A DNA stretch of 64,000 bases from Rickettsiella endosymbiont of Dermanyssus gallinae (GCF_019285595.1 NZ_CP079094.1:558001-622000); one strand, 5' to 3'; positions 19,332-27,797 are shown, numbered from the stretch's first letter. Notes: generated by a model from the letters alone, not told the origin. Numbers and translations are program-made.

Positions 19332-20908
19332 TAAACCTGTACCTGAGAGGGAGAAGGAATAGAAATTGGGCTGGCTCTAGTAGCTGGCGTTGGTAATTGA
19401 GGCGTAGGCGTTTGGGATTGCTGAATCTGCTGTGCCATGTGTTGTAAGAAACTAGCAAATTCTTCTTTAGATTTCATAAGCTTGGATGGTAGATTTAGTT
19501 TATCGGCTAAGAACGGTAAGACTTCTTCCATCTTGGTTGCTGTTAATACGGCACCTTCTCCACCAAACTGTTGGAGTATTTGTGCCATCATTGTGAAGTG
19601 GCTTAAATCGTCCTGTTTCTGTAAATCATAAAGCGGACTTTGGAAGTCAAAGCGTAATAAATGTGGATTAATACCACTAACACCTCTATCTTGAGACAGT
19701 AAACGCCGTTTGGCTAAAATCTTGGCGCTGATGGTAAAAATCTGTTTAGGCAATTCGTTAATAAGTCTTGAAATATCGGTTGCGCTGGTTCTTTGTGCTC
19801 TATTTTCTCGAATAGAGACTTCAGTCGCTGATTTAACCGGTGTATTCACTTCACCAATGGGATCGACTTGAAAGCCATCGCGAATAATCTGTCGTAAATC
19901 TCTGATATGCTCAAGTACTTCAGGATATTCAGGTAACTGTAATGCTTCTAAAGGATTTCTTCCTTGCGGATTACGTGCAATTAACGCGCCAGCCCATTGC
20001 CGTACCATGTGTGGGTTAAAGTATTTATCTGCATCGTAAAATAACGGAGGATTAGCCTTATACGCTAAGTTTTTACGACTGTATTCGATGATACGATTAA
20101 GATCACGTATGGTGGGTAATAAATCAATGCCGATGCCTCGTCCTTCACATTCACCGGGTCTAACCCGATCTCGGTAAATAATAATCTGGTTATATTCGCG
20201 CTCTGTTTCCCATAATGGCGTTAATGGATCATCTTCTAATATGGCATAGAGATAAAATTTATTTTCTTTTAGCTTGATTTGGCCATAAATAACCGTAAAT
20301 AATTCATTGGGTTGTTCTAGTAATCGTCGTTTATTTTTATATTTCGGAAAGTCTTCCGCTATTTTTCTGCCACTCATGCGGCATTGGTACCAGCAGGTGT
20401 TTAACACATCATCGGTACTGTATTCTATGGTTAATGCAATGGCGGGGATAGAACGAAAATATAAAGGCGTCACATCATCAATGGATTCAACCCATAAGGC
20501 AGCTGTTCCACCGACTAAATCCAAATTACTGCAAGCAACCATGCGGGATAGATTTGATTGGTTTAAATAAAAGAATAATCGTTCGTTTATTTCGTCAATA
20601 ACAGGTTGTAAATCTGAAATGTTGTCTTGTTTAGTGAAATGCAGATCAAGGCTTAATTTGCCCCAGGTACGATCTTGAGGGAGTAACAGACCGTGTAGGT
20701 CATTCGCACGCTGATAGGCGCTTAGAAGCGCCGTATTATCCCACATCATTAATCCGGTGGGTTTACCTTCATCGCGATAATTGAATTTTATATTGAATGC
20801 ATCTCGATCGGGGATAACATAAGTATATAAATCTTTATATAACGCTAACCATCTATCCTTATAGCGTTTACTTTCCTCATAACGAGCATACAGTTGAGCA
20901 AAGTTCAT
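19331..20908 (-). CDS. Portal (head-tail connector) protein, gp8-like
   Basis: 525-residue portal protein of podovirus type, forming the dodecameric channel for DNA. Landmarks are the N-terminal RYEESKRYKDRWLALYKDLYTYVIPDRDAFN, LLLPQDRTWGKLSLDLHF, LDLVGGTAALWVESIDDVTPLYF, GRGIGIDLLPTIRDLNRIIEYSRK and VKSATEVSIRENRAQR, all in the order seen in T7 gp8-like portals, and a Gln/Pro/Thr-rich tail. The start overlaps the preceding gene by 4 bp. Confidence 0.85.
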   Translation of the reverse strand: MNFAQLYARYEESKRYKDRWLALYKDLYTYVIPDRDAFNIKFNYRDEGKPTGLMMWDNTALLSAYQRANDLHGLLLPQDRTWGKLSLDLHFTKQDNISDLQPVIDEINERLFFYLNQSNLSRMVACSNLDLVGGTAALWVESIDDVTPLYFRSIPAIALTIEYSTDDVLNTCWYQCRMSGRKIAEDFPKYKNKRRLLEQPNELFTVIYGQIKLKENKFYLYAILEDDPLTPLWETEREYNQIIIYRDRVRPGECEGRGIGIDLLPTIRDLNRIIEYSRKNLAYKANPPLFYDADKYFNPHMVRQWAGALIARNPQGRNPLEALQLPEYPEVLEHIRDLRQIIRDGFQVDPIGEVNTPVKSATEVSIRENRAQRTSATDISRLINELPKQIFTISAKILAKRRLLSQDRGVSGINPHLLRFDFQSPLYDLQKQDDLSHFTMMAQILQQFGGEGAVLTATKMEEVLPFLADKLNLPSKLMKSKEEFASFLQHMAQQIQQSQTPTPQLPTPATRASPISIPSPSQVQV

Positions 20909-21093
20909 TGGATAATCTGTGCCGGTGGAGTAGGGTTATCAGGATTACTAAACTGTTGCGCATCTTGGCCTTTGATTATAGCCATACGTTGTTGTGCAAT
21001 GGCTTGACGTTTTTGTTCTAATTCTTGTTTTTGAAGTTGAATTTGCTCGTCCATTAATCGATTAGCACTATCATCTCCGCCACCACCACTCAT
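20905..21093 (-). CDS. Small Gln-rich phage protein
   Basis: 62 residues; after a short Gly/Asp start (MSGGGGDDSANRLMDEQI) comes an uninterrupted Gln/Glu-rich helix (QLQKQELEQKRQAIAQQR). Both ends overlap neighbours by 4 bp, indicating a genuine coupled gene. Function unknown. Confidence 0.55.
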   Translation of the reverse strand: MSGGGGDDSANRLMDEQIQLQKQELEQKRQAIAQQRMAIIKGQDAQQFSNPDNPTPPAQIIQ

Positions 21094-21503
21094 GCACGCC
21101 TCCAGTGAGCTAATAACTCATAATTGGATTTATCTTTATATTTCAAGAGTTTTCGATATAAATGCCTAGGGTTAAATGTCCAACCGATATCAATCCCACT
21201 AAAATAACGACACACCTCGTTACAGGTGTACCATTTGATAGGAAATTCCTTAACTTTTTTAGGTTCCTTAATAAAGGTAACGATAAAAGCCGTTAGCATC
21301 GGTAGTTTTTTAATACTCTCTAGATTTCTATTCACATCTTTAGATTTCAAAATACGATAAATAAAACCTGCGGGCGCAATCTCAAACAAAATACAGTGGT
21401 CACCTTGGTAACAGAGCAAAGCACTATGAACGAGCTCCTGACTAAAACTAAAAAGGTTATATTTTCCTATCCCACGGTTATAAAACAGGAAAACCGAAAT
21501 CAC
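21090..21503 (-). CDS. Phage protein of unknown function (137 aa)
   Basis: 137-residue protein in the packaging/portal-proximal part of the operon, with 4-bp overlaps at both ends. It contains several Cys and His (LVHSALLCYQGDHCILFEI, WYTCNEVCRYFSGI) and a basic C-terminus (RHLYRKLLKYKDKSNYELLAHWRRA). The pattern recalls small papain-like folds of some podoviruses, but the evidence is not enough to name it. Confidence 0.55.
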   Translation of the reverse strand: MISVFLFYNRGIGKYNLFSFSQELVHSALLCYQGDHCILFEIAPAGFIYRILKSKDVNRNLESIKKLPMLTAFIVTFIKEPKKVKEFPIKWYTCNEVCRYFSGIDIGWTFNPRHLYRKLLKYKDKSNYELLAHWRRA

Positions 21504-21932
21504 TTATGCTTTCTTAGTTTCTTTAAAGTTTCTGCTAATCGAGCTCGTTTTGCTAACAAAGCATCCTTAGAATGCGTTGCTTTTTCTAGTTTTTTTTCAG
21601 GAATTTTTTCACCTTTTTTCATATGGAGTGCTTTACGTAAAGCACCTTCATGCGATGAGACAGGAAAGCATTGTGAAAGCAATGCGAAGTCGAAGAGCCC
21701 GCGATAGGCGTGCGTTGACGGGCGAAGCAGGAAACGCATCACGCCGTAAAGTCATTTGTGGGAGGCACGGGCATGAACTCCGAAGGAGTGAGTGCGTGCC
21801 GGACGCAGGACGTATCGCGGCCTAATTTCAGTCGCGTCATGCGAACGAATTTCGGGGACACGATGGCCGAAATTCTTCGGGAGCATAGCGACTCACTTGT
21901 TTAATTGCTTTTTGAATCCATTTTTTAGCCAT
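21500..21932 (-). pseudogene. Small basic phage protein, interrupted by the 247-bp element
   Basis: A 61-residue Lys-rich protein is recovered when the element at 21653-21899 is removed: 11 codons at 21900-21932 (MAKKWIQKAIK) join 50 codons at 21500-21652 (HEGALRKALHMKKGEKIPEK onward) in one frame. The junction reads QKAIKHEGALRKAL, a pattern familiar from small podovirus proteins encoded next to terminase genes. In the sequenced form only the 11-residue stub precedes element sequence. The start overlaps the end of the terS-like gene by 8 bp. Confidence 0.75.
21653..21899 (+). mobile_element. 247-bp structured repeat element, copy 3 (in small phage gene)
   Basis: Same 247-bp sequence in antisense to the host gene, which codes on the minus strand. 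Flanks are ttcatg and tttaat, with no target duplication. Confidence 0.93.
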
Positions 21933-22311
21933 CGTTTAATACCTTCTTAATTTCATCGAGTTCTTGCCGCAATAGGACTAATTCATGTGCGCCTACGGCA
22001 AATTCAGTGGGAAAACGTCGTTCTAAGATCCAAGCACGTGATTGCCAGCTTTTTACGCCAGCTTTAATATCATCCAATAACCCAATAATCGCTTCGCACT
22101 CACACTTTTTTAAAGTGCTAGAAAATTCAGCTAATGCAGTTTTTTTACCTTCTTTTAAATGTTCAAGGCCGGTATTAATCCAATCAGATAAGGTAGCGCG
22201 ATTAATTCCATTCGATTCAGCAGCTAGTGAGTAAGGGACTAGATTTGAAACGGCAGCAATAATATTTTTTGCGCGCTCAGGATTAAACTTGGTAGGCCGT
22301 CCTACTTTCAT
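21925..22311 (-). CDS. Terminase small subunit-like HTH protein
   Basis: 128-residue protein with the layout of small terminase/DNA-recognition proteins: GRPTKFNPERAKNIIAAVSN, then a helix-turn-helix (YSLAAESNGINRATLSDWINTG), an Ala/Glu-rich oligomerisation helix and the C-terminal segment SWQSRAWILERRFPTEFAVG, very common in phage small terminases. Expected role is binding of the pac/cos site and delivery of DNA to TerL (3424). Its ATG overlaps the stop of the upstream 55-residue gene. Confidence 0.72.
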   Translation of the reverse strand: MKVGRPTKFNPERAKNIIAAVSNLVPYSLAAESNGINRATLSDWINTGLEHLKEGKKTALAEFSSTLKKCECEAIIGLLDDIKAGVKSWQSRAWILERRFPTEFAVGAHELVLLRQELDEIKKVLNDG

Positions 22312-22475
22312 CCCCGATTATGATCCACAAAAATAGGTTCAGCGTTGCCCAAATAACGTTTATTAACCAGCGCATAGGCATTTGCTGCATGGGATTTGGC
22401 TAGCTTGACATAAAGAGATTCCGAGTCCGAAGACTCGGAGGGAGATACAGTTGTTTTAGGAGCTTTATTATTCAT
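22308..22475 (-). CDS. Short phage ORF, first gene of the late operon
   Basis: 55-codon reading frame (MNNKAPKTTVSPSESSDSES start, EPIFVDHNRG end) whose TGA overlaps the ATG of the terS-like gene. A hairpin formed by ccgagtc and gactcgg lies inside it. Position and coupling suggest it is the first gene of the minus-strand virion operon. No function recognised. Confidence 0.5.
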   Translation of the reverse strand: MNNKAPKTTVSPSESSDSESLYVKLAKSHAANAYALVNKRYLGNAEPIFVDHNRG

Positions 22476-22610
22476 TGCAACAGGAAATAATAATTATGCA
22501 ACTCTGACTATAGAATAAAAACCCCATTAAAACAGCTACCTTATACGGTACGTTTCTTTTTATCCTTTAAAAAATACAATGATATTCCCTCTCTTTTTTA
22601 GGATTTTCTT

Positions 22611-22994
22611 ATGGCCCGTGGTGTAAATAAAGTTATTTTAATTGGAAATTTAGGTAAAGATCCTGAAATACGGGCTACACCTAACGGTATATCTGTTGCT
22701 AGCTTAAGCTTAGCGACGAGCGAAGCCTGGAAAGATAAACAAACCGGTGAAAAACAAGAGAAAACAGAATGGCATCGTGTCATATTATTTCAACGCTTAG
22801 CTGAAATTGCTCGTGATTATTTAAAGAAGGGTATTAAAGTCTATATCGAAGGGAAATTACAAACTAAAAAATGGCAAGATAAAAACGGCCAAGATCGTTT
22901 TACTACCGAAATTGTCGCTAACGAACTACAAATGCTAGATAGCTCTACAAATAAATCCTCTGATAGCGACTTTGATAGTAGTATTCCCTTTTAA
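22611..22994 (+). CDS. ssb: Single-stranded DNA-binding protein
   Basis: 127-residue SSB with one OB fold: [20 protein letters not shown], then [39 protein letters not shown] and [20 protein letters not shown], ending in the acidic tail [10 protein letters not shown] that recruits partner proteins. It is the only plus-strand gene among phage genes here and probably has its own promoter in the 130-bp gap shared with the late operon. Shorter than chromosomal SSB (about 170 residues), consistent with a phage copy. Its TAA shares the sequence TTAA with the stop of the convergent nuclease gene. Confidence 0.92.
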   Translation: MARGVNKVILIGNLGKDPEIRATPNGISVASLSLATSEAWKDKQTGEKQEKTEWHRVILFQRLAEIARDYLKKGIKVYIEGKLQTKKWQDKNGQDRFTTEIVANELQMLDSSTNKSSDSDFDSSIPF

Positions 22995-23335
22995 AATAAA
23001 TCGAAGTAATCTTGCAAAATATCGTAAGTCTCTTCGATGCTATAAGAAACAGCAGTGGCATAACCCACTTCTGCCATTAATTTTGACCAGTGTTTTTGCT
23101 CTGGGCTTAAATGGCCCCTTTCACTTTTTAATTCGATCCATAAGCCATGGTAAGTAGGATTAGGGTAAGCAAGAAATAGATCAGAAACACCCGCTTTAAC
23201 TCCCATCTTTTTAAGCTTTATTGCTTCTTGAGGTCGACGATAACCGCCATTGGGAATATGTATGAGATATTCATCTAAAATCGGCTGTGTCTTCGCCCAC
23301 ATCATCAAACCAATGTGGTGCTGCGTCTCGGTCAT
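22991..23335 (-). CDS. VRR-NUC domain nuclease
   Basis: 114-residue small phage nuclease of the VRR-NUC family (PD-(D/E)XK fold), expected to cut branched or phage DNA intermediates. Motifs: [20 protein letters not shown], then [10 protein letters not shown] (catalytic Asp), [18 protein letters not shown] (Glu-x-Lys) and [14 protein letters not shown]. The start at 23335 ([13 protein letters not shown]) fits the family; an in-frame start at 23413 would add 26 residues in an area already coding for a zinc-ribbon protein in another frame. Confidence 0.85.
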   Translation of the reverse strand: MTETQHHIGLMMWAKTQPILDEYLIHIPNGGYRRPQEAIKLKKMGVKAGVSDLFLAYPNPTYHGLWIELKSERGHLSPEQKHWSKLMAEVGYATAVSYSIEETYDILQDYFDLF

Positions 23336-23477
23336 AAAGAATACTCTCGTAGGTGGTATAACGGGTTTTGCACTTATGGCAATGGTGTCGGCGAAGATAT
23401 AAACGTCCGCCAAATTGGGGGCGTGAGTTGGTTACCGATGTTTTGGGATAATTACAGTTAGGGTTAATACAACGCAT
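23271..23477 (-). CDS. NrdR-like zinc ribbon phage protein
   Basis: 68 residues resembling the zinc ribbon of NrdR: MRCINPNCNYPKTSVTNSRP followed by RRHHCHKCKTRYTTYE, with Cys pairs that would bind zinc. NrdR proper has a further ATP-cone domain that is absent. It may be a small phage DNA- or RNA-binding regulator. Its 3' end overlaps the start of the nuclease gene by 65 bp in another frame. Confidence 0.6.
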   Translation of the reverse strand: MRCINPNCNYPKTSVTNSRPQFGGRLYLRRHHCHKCKTRYTTYESILYDRDAAPHWFDDVGEDTADFR

Positions 23478-23513
23478 CTATTTCTCCGGTATCACTGTGA
23501 ATTTATAATGTTT

Positions 23514-23711
23514 TCATTCTTCTCGGATAGATTTGTTAGCTTTTAGAAAATGATAGAGACGCTTTTGTTTTTCTGTTTCTAGTTTGGAATAAATTTTCTG
23601 TTTCTTTTTCTCATATTTTTTCTTTGTCCTATTTTCCCTGAATTGTGCTAGGGAAGGTATTACTCTCTGTAGTAGGTTCTTAAGCATTAGTTGACTCCTT
23701 GTTTCTTTCAC
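23514..23711 (-). CDS. Short Lys-rich phage protein
   Basis: 65 residues, very basic and helical (FRENRTKKKYEKKKQKIYSK). Its first codons overlap the end of the next upstream gene by 32 bp. No family recognised; plausible because it fills the operon without gaps. Confidence 0.45.
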   Translation of the reverse strand: MKETRSQLMLKNLLQRVIPSLAQFRENRTKKKYEKKKQKIYSKLETEKQKRLYHFLKANKSIREE

Positions 23712-24129
23712 AATAGGGGCAATGAGGGACTTCGTAGGGACTTTCTTTCCCTAGCAGAATATGTTTTTGGCAGGCCTTACAGAAAACAGTCTTGTTATAG
23801 CTGATAGAAACAACACGTGCTTGCCGTAGGGCGGTAACTTGATAGCTGGAGATAGCGACGTCTAAGCTAATCTGATTAATCGCGTAATCAAACATCTCCT
23901 CGATTTCTTCATTCGTCCAATTATCATGACGACCTACGTTTTCAATTAGCTTTTTGAGTTGCTGTTGCTCTTTTCGTATGAGAACAAGTAATGAGTCTTT
24001 ATATTTGACTAACCAGCACTGAACTTTTTCTGTAAGGTGCTCTGTTGGGAATAGTTTAATTTTTGACCCTTCCAAACTGACTTTGATCCCGCGTTGGCGA
24101 AGTTGGTTAAGAAAATTGTTATTACTCAT
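23680..24129 (-). CDS. Phage protein with C-terminal zinc-binding motif
   Basis: 149 residues. The N-terminal half resembles small helicase-associated proteins (FLNQLRQRGIKVSLEGSKIKLFP, typical of TubC-like docking or DnaB-linked N-terminal domains) and the C-terminus has four Cys as CKACQKHILLG...HCPYCERN, a zinc ribbon. It follows the helicase gene with an 8-bp overlap and may cooperate with it in replication. Specific role unknown. Confidence 0.55.
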   Translation of the reverse strand: MSNNNFLNQLRQRGIKVSLEGSKIKLFPTEHLTEKVQCWLVKYKDSLLVLIRKEQQQLKKLIENVGRHDNWTNEEIEEMFDYAINQISLDVAISSYQVTALRQARVVSISYNKTVFCKACQKHILLGKESPYEVPHCPYCERNKESTNA

Positions 24130-25990
24130 CTTTCTTCTCCATCAGATCGCTGACATCAATAATGAAAATGTCTTCTTCCTTTGTCTTTTCAGAGTTGGTC
24201 AAATTTTGTCGAAGGTAACCATCGTCCTTCTCGAAGGAGACCATATAATTTGTTTGGCACTCTTCGGGATTTTTGGTCTCCTTCAGCAAATTTTGACCAA
24301 TTTCTTTGTTTTTAGCTTCTAAATTGTTTAAATTTTGTCGAAGGAGGCCAAGCTCTTCAGCGGGAGATACTATTTCTTCATATTCCATGGTCTCCTTCAT
24401 CAAACTTTGACCAACTTCCTTATTATTTTCTTTAAAATTGTTCAAATCTTGTCGAAGGAGGCCAAATTCTCCGAAGGAGGCCAAAGTTTTTTGATGGTAC
24501 TCTTCGGTAGCTTTAGTTTCCTTCGGTAAAGACCACATCCAACCCCCATTCATTCCTGATTTCTGAGTGATAATTTTTAGCGCAGTCTTTGCTCGTAGAG
24601 TGGTTCGCCAGGATAAGCCGTAATCATTTGCTTCTTTTTTTAGTTTACTAACTGGTTTAGAAAAATGTGCTAGTTGATCAGACAAAAAGTCCATGGCTTC
24701 TTTTAATAGGGTATGTTCTTCAGGATCACTGGGTGAAGACATGACCTCATGAGCTTTGATATCAACAGGTTCTGTTTCCCAAACGATACGAGAAGTGCTG
24801 ATACCACTGTCTAAAACACATGATTCTATTGAATAAGCTAAACCTGTTTTGTCATTGCCTATATTATTTTTCATAGGCAATAACATACGACGGTTATCAT
24901 TGTTGGGGTCTTGAGCTATTAAGAAAGCAGCACGGGCAGCCGCTACGAAGGCTAAGCTGCCACTAACACGCATGAGTGGGTCTTGATTCGAGGTCTTATT
25001 TAAATGTGAAATAGCTAAAACAGCAAGATTATGTTTAGCCGCAAGTTCACTCAAAGGAGTGAGCAAAGCTCTGATTTCAGCATTCTTGTAACTATCTGTT
25101 TCTCCTAAATAAGCGGTAATGGGGTCAATAATGAGTAATGCTACGTCTTTTATTTCTTCTAAAAGTTTATCAAGATTGGCAATATCTGTTTTAAGACTGA
25201 ATGATTTTTGTAATAGCTTTCCATGTTTGTTTTTTATTTGAACACATTTTAGAAAATGCGCCTTAGTTAAATCAGCGCCAGCCGCACTTAGTCGTGGTGC
25301 TAATGTGTCACTTGGGTCATCTTCTGCTGAAAGAAAAATAACATTCCCTGATTGACAAAGGATTTTATCAACAGGCCAAATATCTCCGGTGGTTACAATA
25401 GCCGCTAAACTTGCGCTTATTTGCGACTTACCTAAGCCGGGATTACCAGCAATAATAGTGACTTTACCTCGAGCAATACGTCCAGGCCAAAGCCAGGTAA
25501 TGGATTGCTGTTCAACATCAGAAAAACGTTGATACAAAATACCATGTTCTCGTGTAACCTTTTCTGGTTCTAAATGGCTTAACTCGATTTGTGCTTGTTG
25601 AATGAGTTTTTTTACATCGCCTTCATTTGCCTGTTTATCAAGATAATCCAACATCTCTTTAAACTTTCGACGTTGAGAATGACTTTTAACAATAGCTGCA
25701 TGGGAGGCAATATTGGAAATACTATAGGGTTGATTTAGTAACTCTAAAACATAGATTTCGCCGTTAATTTCTTTGAGTTCGGGAATAATTTTAACTTCAT
25801 TGCCGAGACTTAACGCATCAACACATTCACCTTGTTCTAATTTTTGGGAAATCAAATCGAAGAGAACTTGATGCTCTCTTCGATAAAAGTCTTTAAAGGT
25901 TAATTGTTCTTGTATGATTGGCCAAGTGGTATTATCGCGTAATAGCCCACCTAGCACCGCTTGTTCAGCTTCAGGAGAATAATAGTTCAT
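24122..25990 (-). CDS. DnaB-N / RepA-like replicative helicase
   Basis: 622-residue ATPase. Residues 1-100 form a DnaB-type N-terminal domain (YYSPEAEQAVLGGLLRDNTTW). A RecA-like AAA_25 core follows, with Walker A GNPGLGKS, Walker B VALLIIDPITAYLG and an ISHLNK motif, like RepA-type hexameric helicases. The last 150 residues contain three degenerate tandem units with LRQ(D/N)LNN and KE(V/I)GQ(S/N)L(M/L)KET. Expected role is unwinding at the phage origin. It starts 1 bp into the end of the next gene upstream (25990). Confidence 0.82.
   Translation of the reverse strand: MNYYSPEAEQAVLGGLLRDNTTWPIIQEQLTFKDFYRREHQVLFDLISQKLEQGECVDALSLGNEVKIIPELKEINGEIYVLELLNQPYSISNIASHAAIVKSHSQRRKFKEMLDYLDKQANEGDVKKLIQQAQIELSHLEPEKVTREHGILYQRFSDVEQQSITWLWPGRIARGKVTIIAGNPGLGKSQISASLAAIVTTGDIWPVDKILCQSGNVIFLSAEDDPSDTLAPRLSAAGADLTKAHFLKCVQIKNKHGKLLQKSFSLKTDIANLDKLLEEIKDVALLIIDPITAYLGETDSYKNAEIRALLTPLSELAAKHNLAVLAISHLNKTSNQDPLMRVSGSLAFVAAARAAFLIAQDPNNDNRRMLLPMKNNIGNDKTGLAYSIESCVLDSGISTSRIVWETEPVDIKAHEVMSSPSDPEEHTLLKEAMDFLSDQLAHFSKPVSKLKKEANDYGLSWRTTLRAKTALKIITQKSGMNGGWMWSLPKETKATEEYHQKTLASFGEFGLLRQDLNNFKENNKEVGQSLMKETMEYEEIVSPAEELGLLRQNLNNLEAKNKEIGQNLLKETKNPEECQTNYMVSFEKDDGYLRQNLTNSEKTKEEDIFIIDVSDLMEKKDE
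24195..24510. repeat. Tandem coding repeats in helicase C-terminus
   Basis: The motif aaattttgtcgaagg (or aaatcttgtcgaagg) recurs three times on the plus strand at roughly 105-130 bp intervals, accompanied by gaccaa and ttccttc-type segments. On the minus strand these encode LRQNLTN, LRQNLNN and LRQDLNN in the helicase tail. They could be a protein repeat or embedded replication-protein binding sites. Confidence 0.6.
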
Positions 25991-26463
25991 TATTTTCTCC
26001 TCGTAATAACTTGTTTTTTAATTAATTGAGATAACTCTTGTCCAAGATATTTACGAAATGAATTTGATAGATGGTCTATACCAAGTAAGCGGATCACTAA
26101 ATCAGGGTAAAAAGAACATCCCCACGGTACGTGATAAAAAAGTTTTTCTATATGTTTCCCTTGATTAGGATTTCGTATAGGAAAATAGGTTAGATAATTG
26201 GGTAAATAAATCCATCTTCTTAAAGCATCGCTAGCAACAAATGCATTTTTTTGAAGGGCATATAAATCAAAAATAGCCTCATCTTGATCATATTCTAAAT
26301 CACGAACGATGTAGTCAAGGGGATAATAGAAGCATCCTAGCCGATTACTGAAAGGACTTGTATATAAGTAAGCCAAAAATACTTTTTTGTCATTAGTTAG
26401 ACCCAATGTATCATCCCAAAAATTAAAGGGTAATTTTGATTGTGGATAACGTATAAATTGCAT
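25990..26463 (-). CDS. Phage replication-region protein of unknown function
   Basis: 157 residues starting MQFIRYPQSKLPFNFWDDTLG and containing YLYTSPFSNRLGCFYYPLDYIVRDL, a pattern seen in phage replication initiation/organisation proteins (DnaT- or gpO-like winged-helix N-termini). The basic tail ends KKQVITRRK. It lies between a ParB-like HTH gene and the helicase, which supports a replication role, but I cannot name the family. Confidence 0.5.
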   Translation of the reverse strand: MQFIRYPQSKLPFNFWDDTLGLTNDKKVFLAYLYTSPFSNRLGCFYYPLDYIVRDLEYDQDEAIFDLYALQKNAFVASDALRRWIYLPNYLTYFPIRNPNQGKHIEKLFYHVPWGCSFYPDLVIRLLGIDHLSNSFRKYLGQELSQLIKKQVITRRK

Positions 26464-26465
26464 AA

Positions 26466-26762
26466 CTATCTCCCAATAACAGTTAATAAAAGTGAACGAC
26501 AGGTAAAAAGAGGGTTTTCTAAAAATCTGATTTTTCGGTAAGCCGCATGAGGGGTAATTTCTTCGCGCCGAACTTTCTCAATGAGTTCTTCATCGTTATA
26601 AGCAATAATCCGTTTGAGCATTCGATAGGAGAAAGCACTCCCTAGACCAAAAAGTTGAGCAACAAAATCTCGGGTTTTGCCTCCTGGAGGAAGTGCTATA
26701 TGTGGATAATTATCCACCTTAGCGTCTTTTTTGAACAGATTTTCTCGTCGATCCCCGCTCAA
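26466..26762 (-). CDS. ParB-like HTH phage replication protein
   Basis: 98 residues. The segment TRDFVAQLFGLGSAFSYRML plus EELIEKVRREEITPHAAYR matches the helix-turn-helix part of ParB-like and phage replication regulators (VA..LG.S..Y..R, then ..V..G.I....A). It lacks a full ParB nuclease domain. It lies directly downstream of the repressor gene in the early operon and 2 bp from the next gene. Confidence 0.5.
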   Translation of the reverse strand: MSGDRRENLFKKDAKVDNYPHIALPPGGKTRDFVAQLFGLGSAFSYRMLKRIIAYNDEELIEKVRREEITPHAAYRKIRFLENPLFTCRSLLLTVIGR

Positions 26763-26774
26763 ATTTTCAACTCT

Positions 26775-27305
26775 TTATGCAAGTTTTGTTCTTGTGATTA
26801 AATCAAACTCGCCAGCAAGATATGTCCTGATGGCTTTCCCAGAGTCTTGGTTAACTAACTTTTGTAAATGAAATTTGTAACCATCAATTACTTTTTTATT
26901 TTCATTTAAATGATAGAAATAGGTTTCTTCTCCAGAAATTAAATGATTAAATTCGTCAATGATGATTGGGGGTTTTTCTTTGAATTTTTTAAATCGAATA
27001 TCTTTGTTGATGACTATTTTTCGTAAATCTATTTTTCCATATGTAATAGGAATGTTTGAAAATAGTGAACTCTTAGAAAGTATAAATTTGTTTCTCTTGC
27101 TGTCTGAAATTAAATTAATAGGGTTAATATCTAAGTTTATTTTTTCTTTTAAATAATCTGCAATTAATATTGCTTTCTCATAACTAAGTTCTCTATAACC
27201 ATTTCTTATTTGACTAATATGTGGTTGTGTAATTCCTAACAAACTCGCTGCAAATCTTTCGGTGCCACAGGTTTTAAGAAAAAGTTCAAAAGTATTGTTA
27301 TCCAT
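26775..27305 (-). CDS. Prophage CI/Cro-type repressor
   Basis: 176-residue regulator. The N-terminus is a Cro/CI helix-turn-helix (FLKTCGTERFAASLLGITQPHISQIRNGYRE), close to the YdaS form that regulates prophage early genes. The C-terminal half is not a LexA-type peptidase (no Ser-Lys dyad pattern that I can see), so induction by self-cleavage is not indicated. It faces a 160-bp region full of inverted and direct repeats and is divergent from xis-int, the classical layout of a lysogeny switch. Confidence 0.75.
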   Translation of the reverse strand: MDNNTFELFLKTCGTERFAASLLGITQPHISQIRNGYRELSYEKAILIADYLKEKINLDINPINLISDSKRNKFILSKSSLFSNIPITYGKIDLRKIVINKDIRFKKFKEKPPIIIDEFNHLISGEETYFYHLNENKKVIDGYKFHLQKLVNQDSGKAIRTYLAGEFDLITRTKLA

Positions 27306-27332
27306 CTAAACAATGCTCCTTATCTTTCTAAT

Positions 27333-27401
27333 AGGTAAAACCAGCTTACCTAAGATATTCATAACAATTGTTATGAATATTTCGCGTAAGATCTTCATAA
27401 A
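27333..27401. promoter_or_regulatory. Operator region of the lysogeny switch
   Basis: A perfect 26-bp palindrome occupies 27355-27380 (half-site atattcataacaa). It is flanked by an aggtaa/ttacct inverted repeat (27333-27338, 27346-27351). The half-site taagatattcataa (27351-27364) recurs as taagatcttcataa (27388-27401), a direct repeat with one mismatch. The region separates the divergent repressor and xis-int genes, so it is the likely repressor binding site. Confidence 0.7.
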
Positions 27402-27464
27402 TTAATAAAAAAATTAAGAACATTTATGTAGTAAAAATGCTTACTAAGTAACTAGGAGAAGAGT

Positions 27465-27797
27465 ATGCAGCCACGACTCATTCGCTTACGTGATGCACCG
27501 ACTTATTTAGGGATGGATCGCCATCGATTTAATGAAGAGGTTAGACCTTACTTAACAGTGGTTCCTATCGGAGAAATAGGAATTGCTTTTGACAGACTTG
27601 ATTTAGATGCGTGGGTAGACGATTATAAGCAATGTAAGGGTCGCCCTCCATTAAAGAGGAGATCATTATGGGAAAAAAGAAAATGCCAGGACTCGTTAAA
27701 CGCGGGAACATTTGGCACATTAACAAAAAAGTCAACGGACGTCGCATTTCAGAAAGCACTGGATCAGGTTCTCTCGAAGAAGCCGAACGGTATTTAG
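27465..27797 (+). CDS. Excisionase-like DNA-binding protein
   Basis: 110 residues directly upstream of, and overlapping by 130 bp, the prophage integrase. The N-terminal half looks like a short MerR/AlpA-type winged HTH used by excisionases (LIRLRDAPTYLGMDRHRFNEEVRPYL, then LDAWVDDYK). A ribosome site (aggaga) precedes the ATG. The C-terminal part overlaps integrase coding sequence and may not be conserved. Likely role: direct excision and perhaps control of int. Confidence 0.65.
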   Translation: MQPRLIRLRDAPTYLGMDRHRFNEEVRPYLTVVPIGEIGIAFDRLDLDAWVDDYKQCKGRPPLKRRSLWEKRKCQDSLNAGTFGTLTKKSTDVAFQKALDQVLSKKPNGI

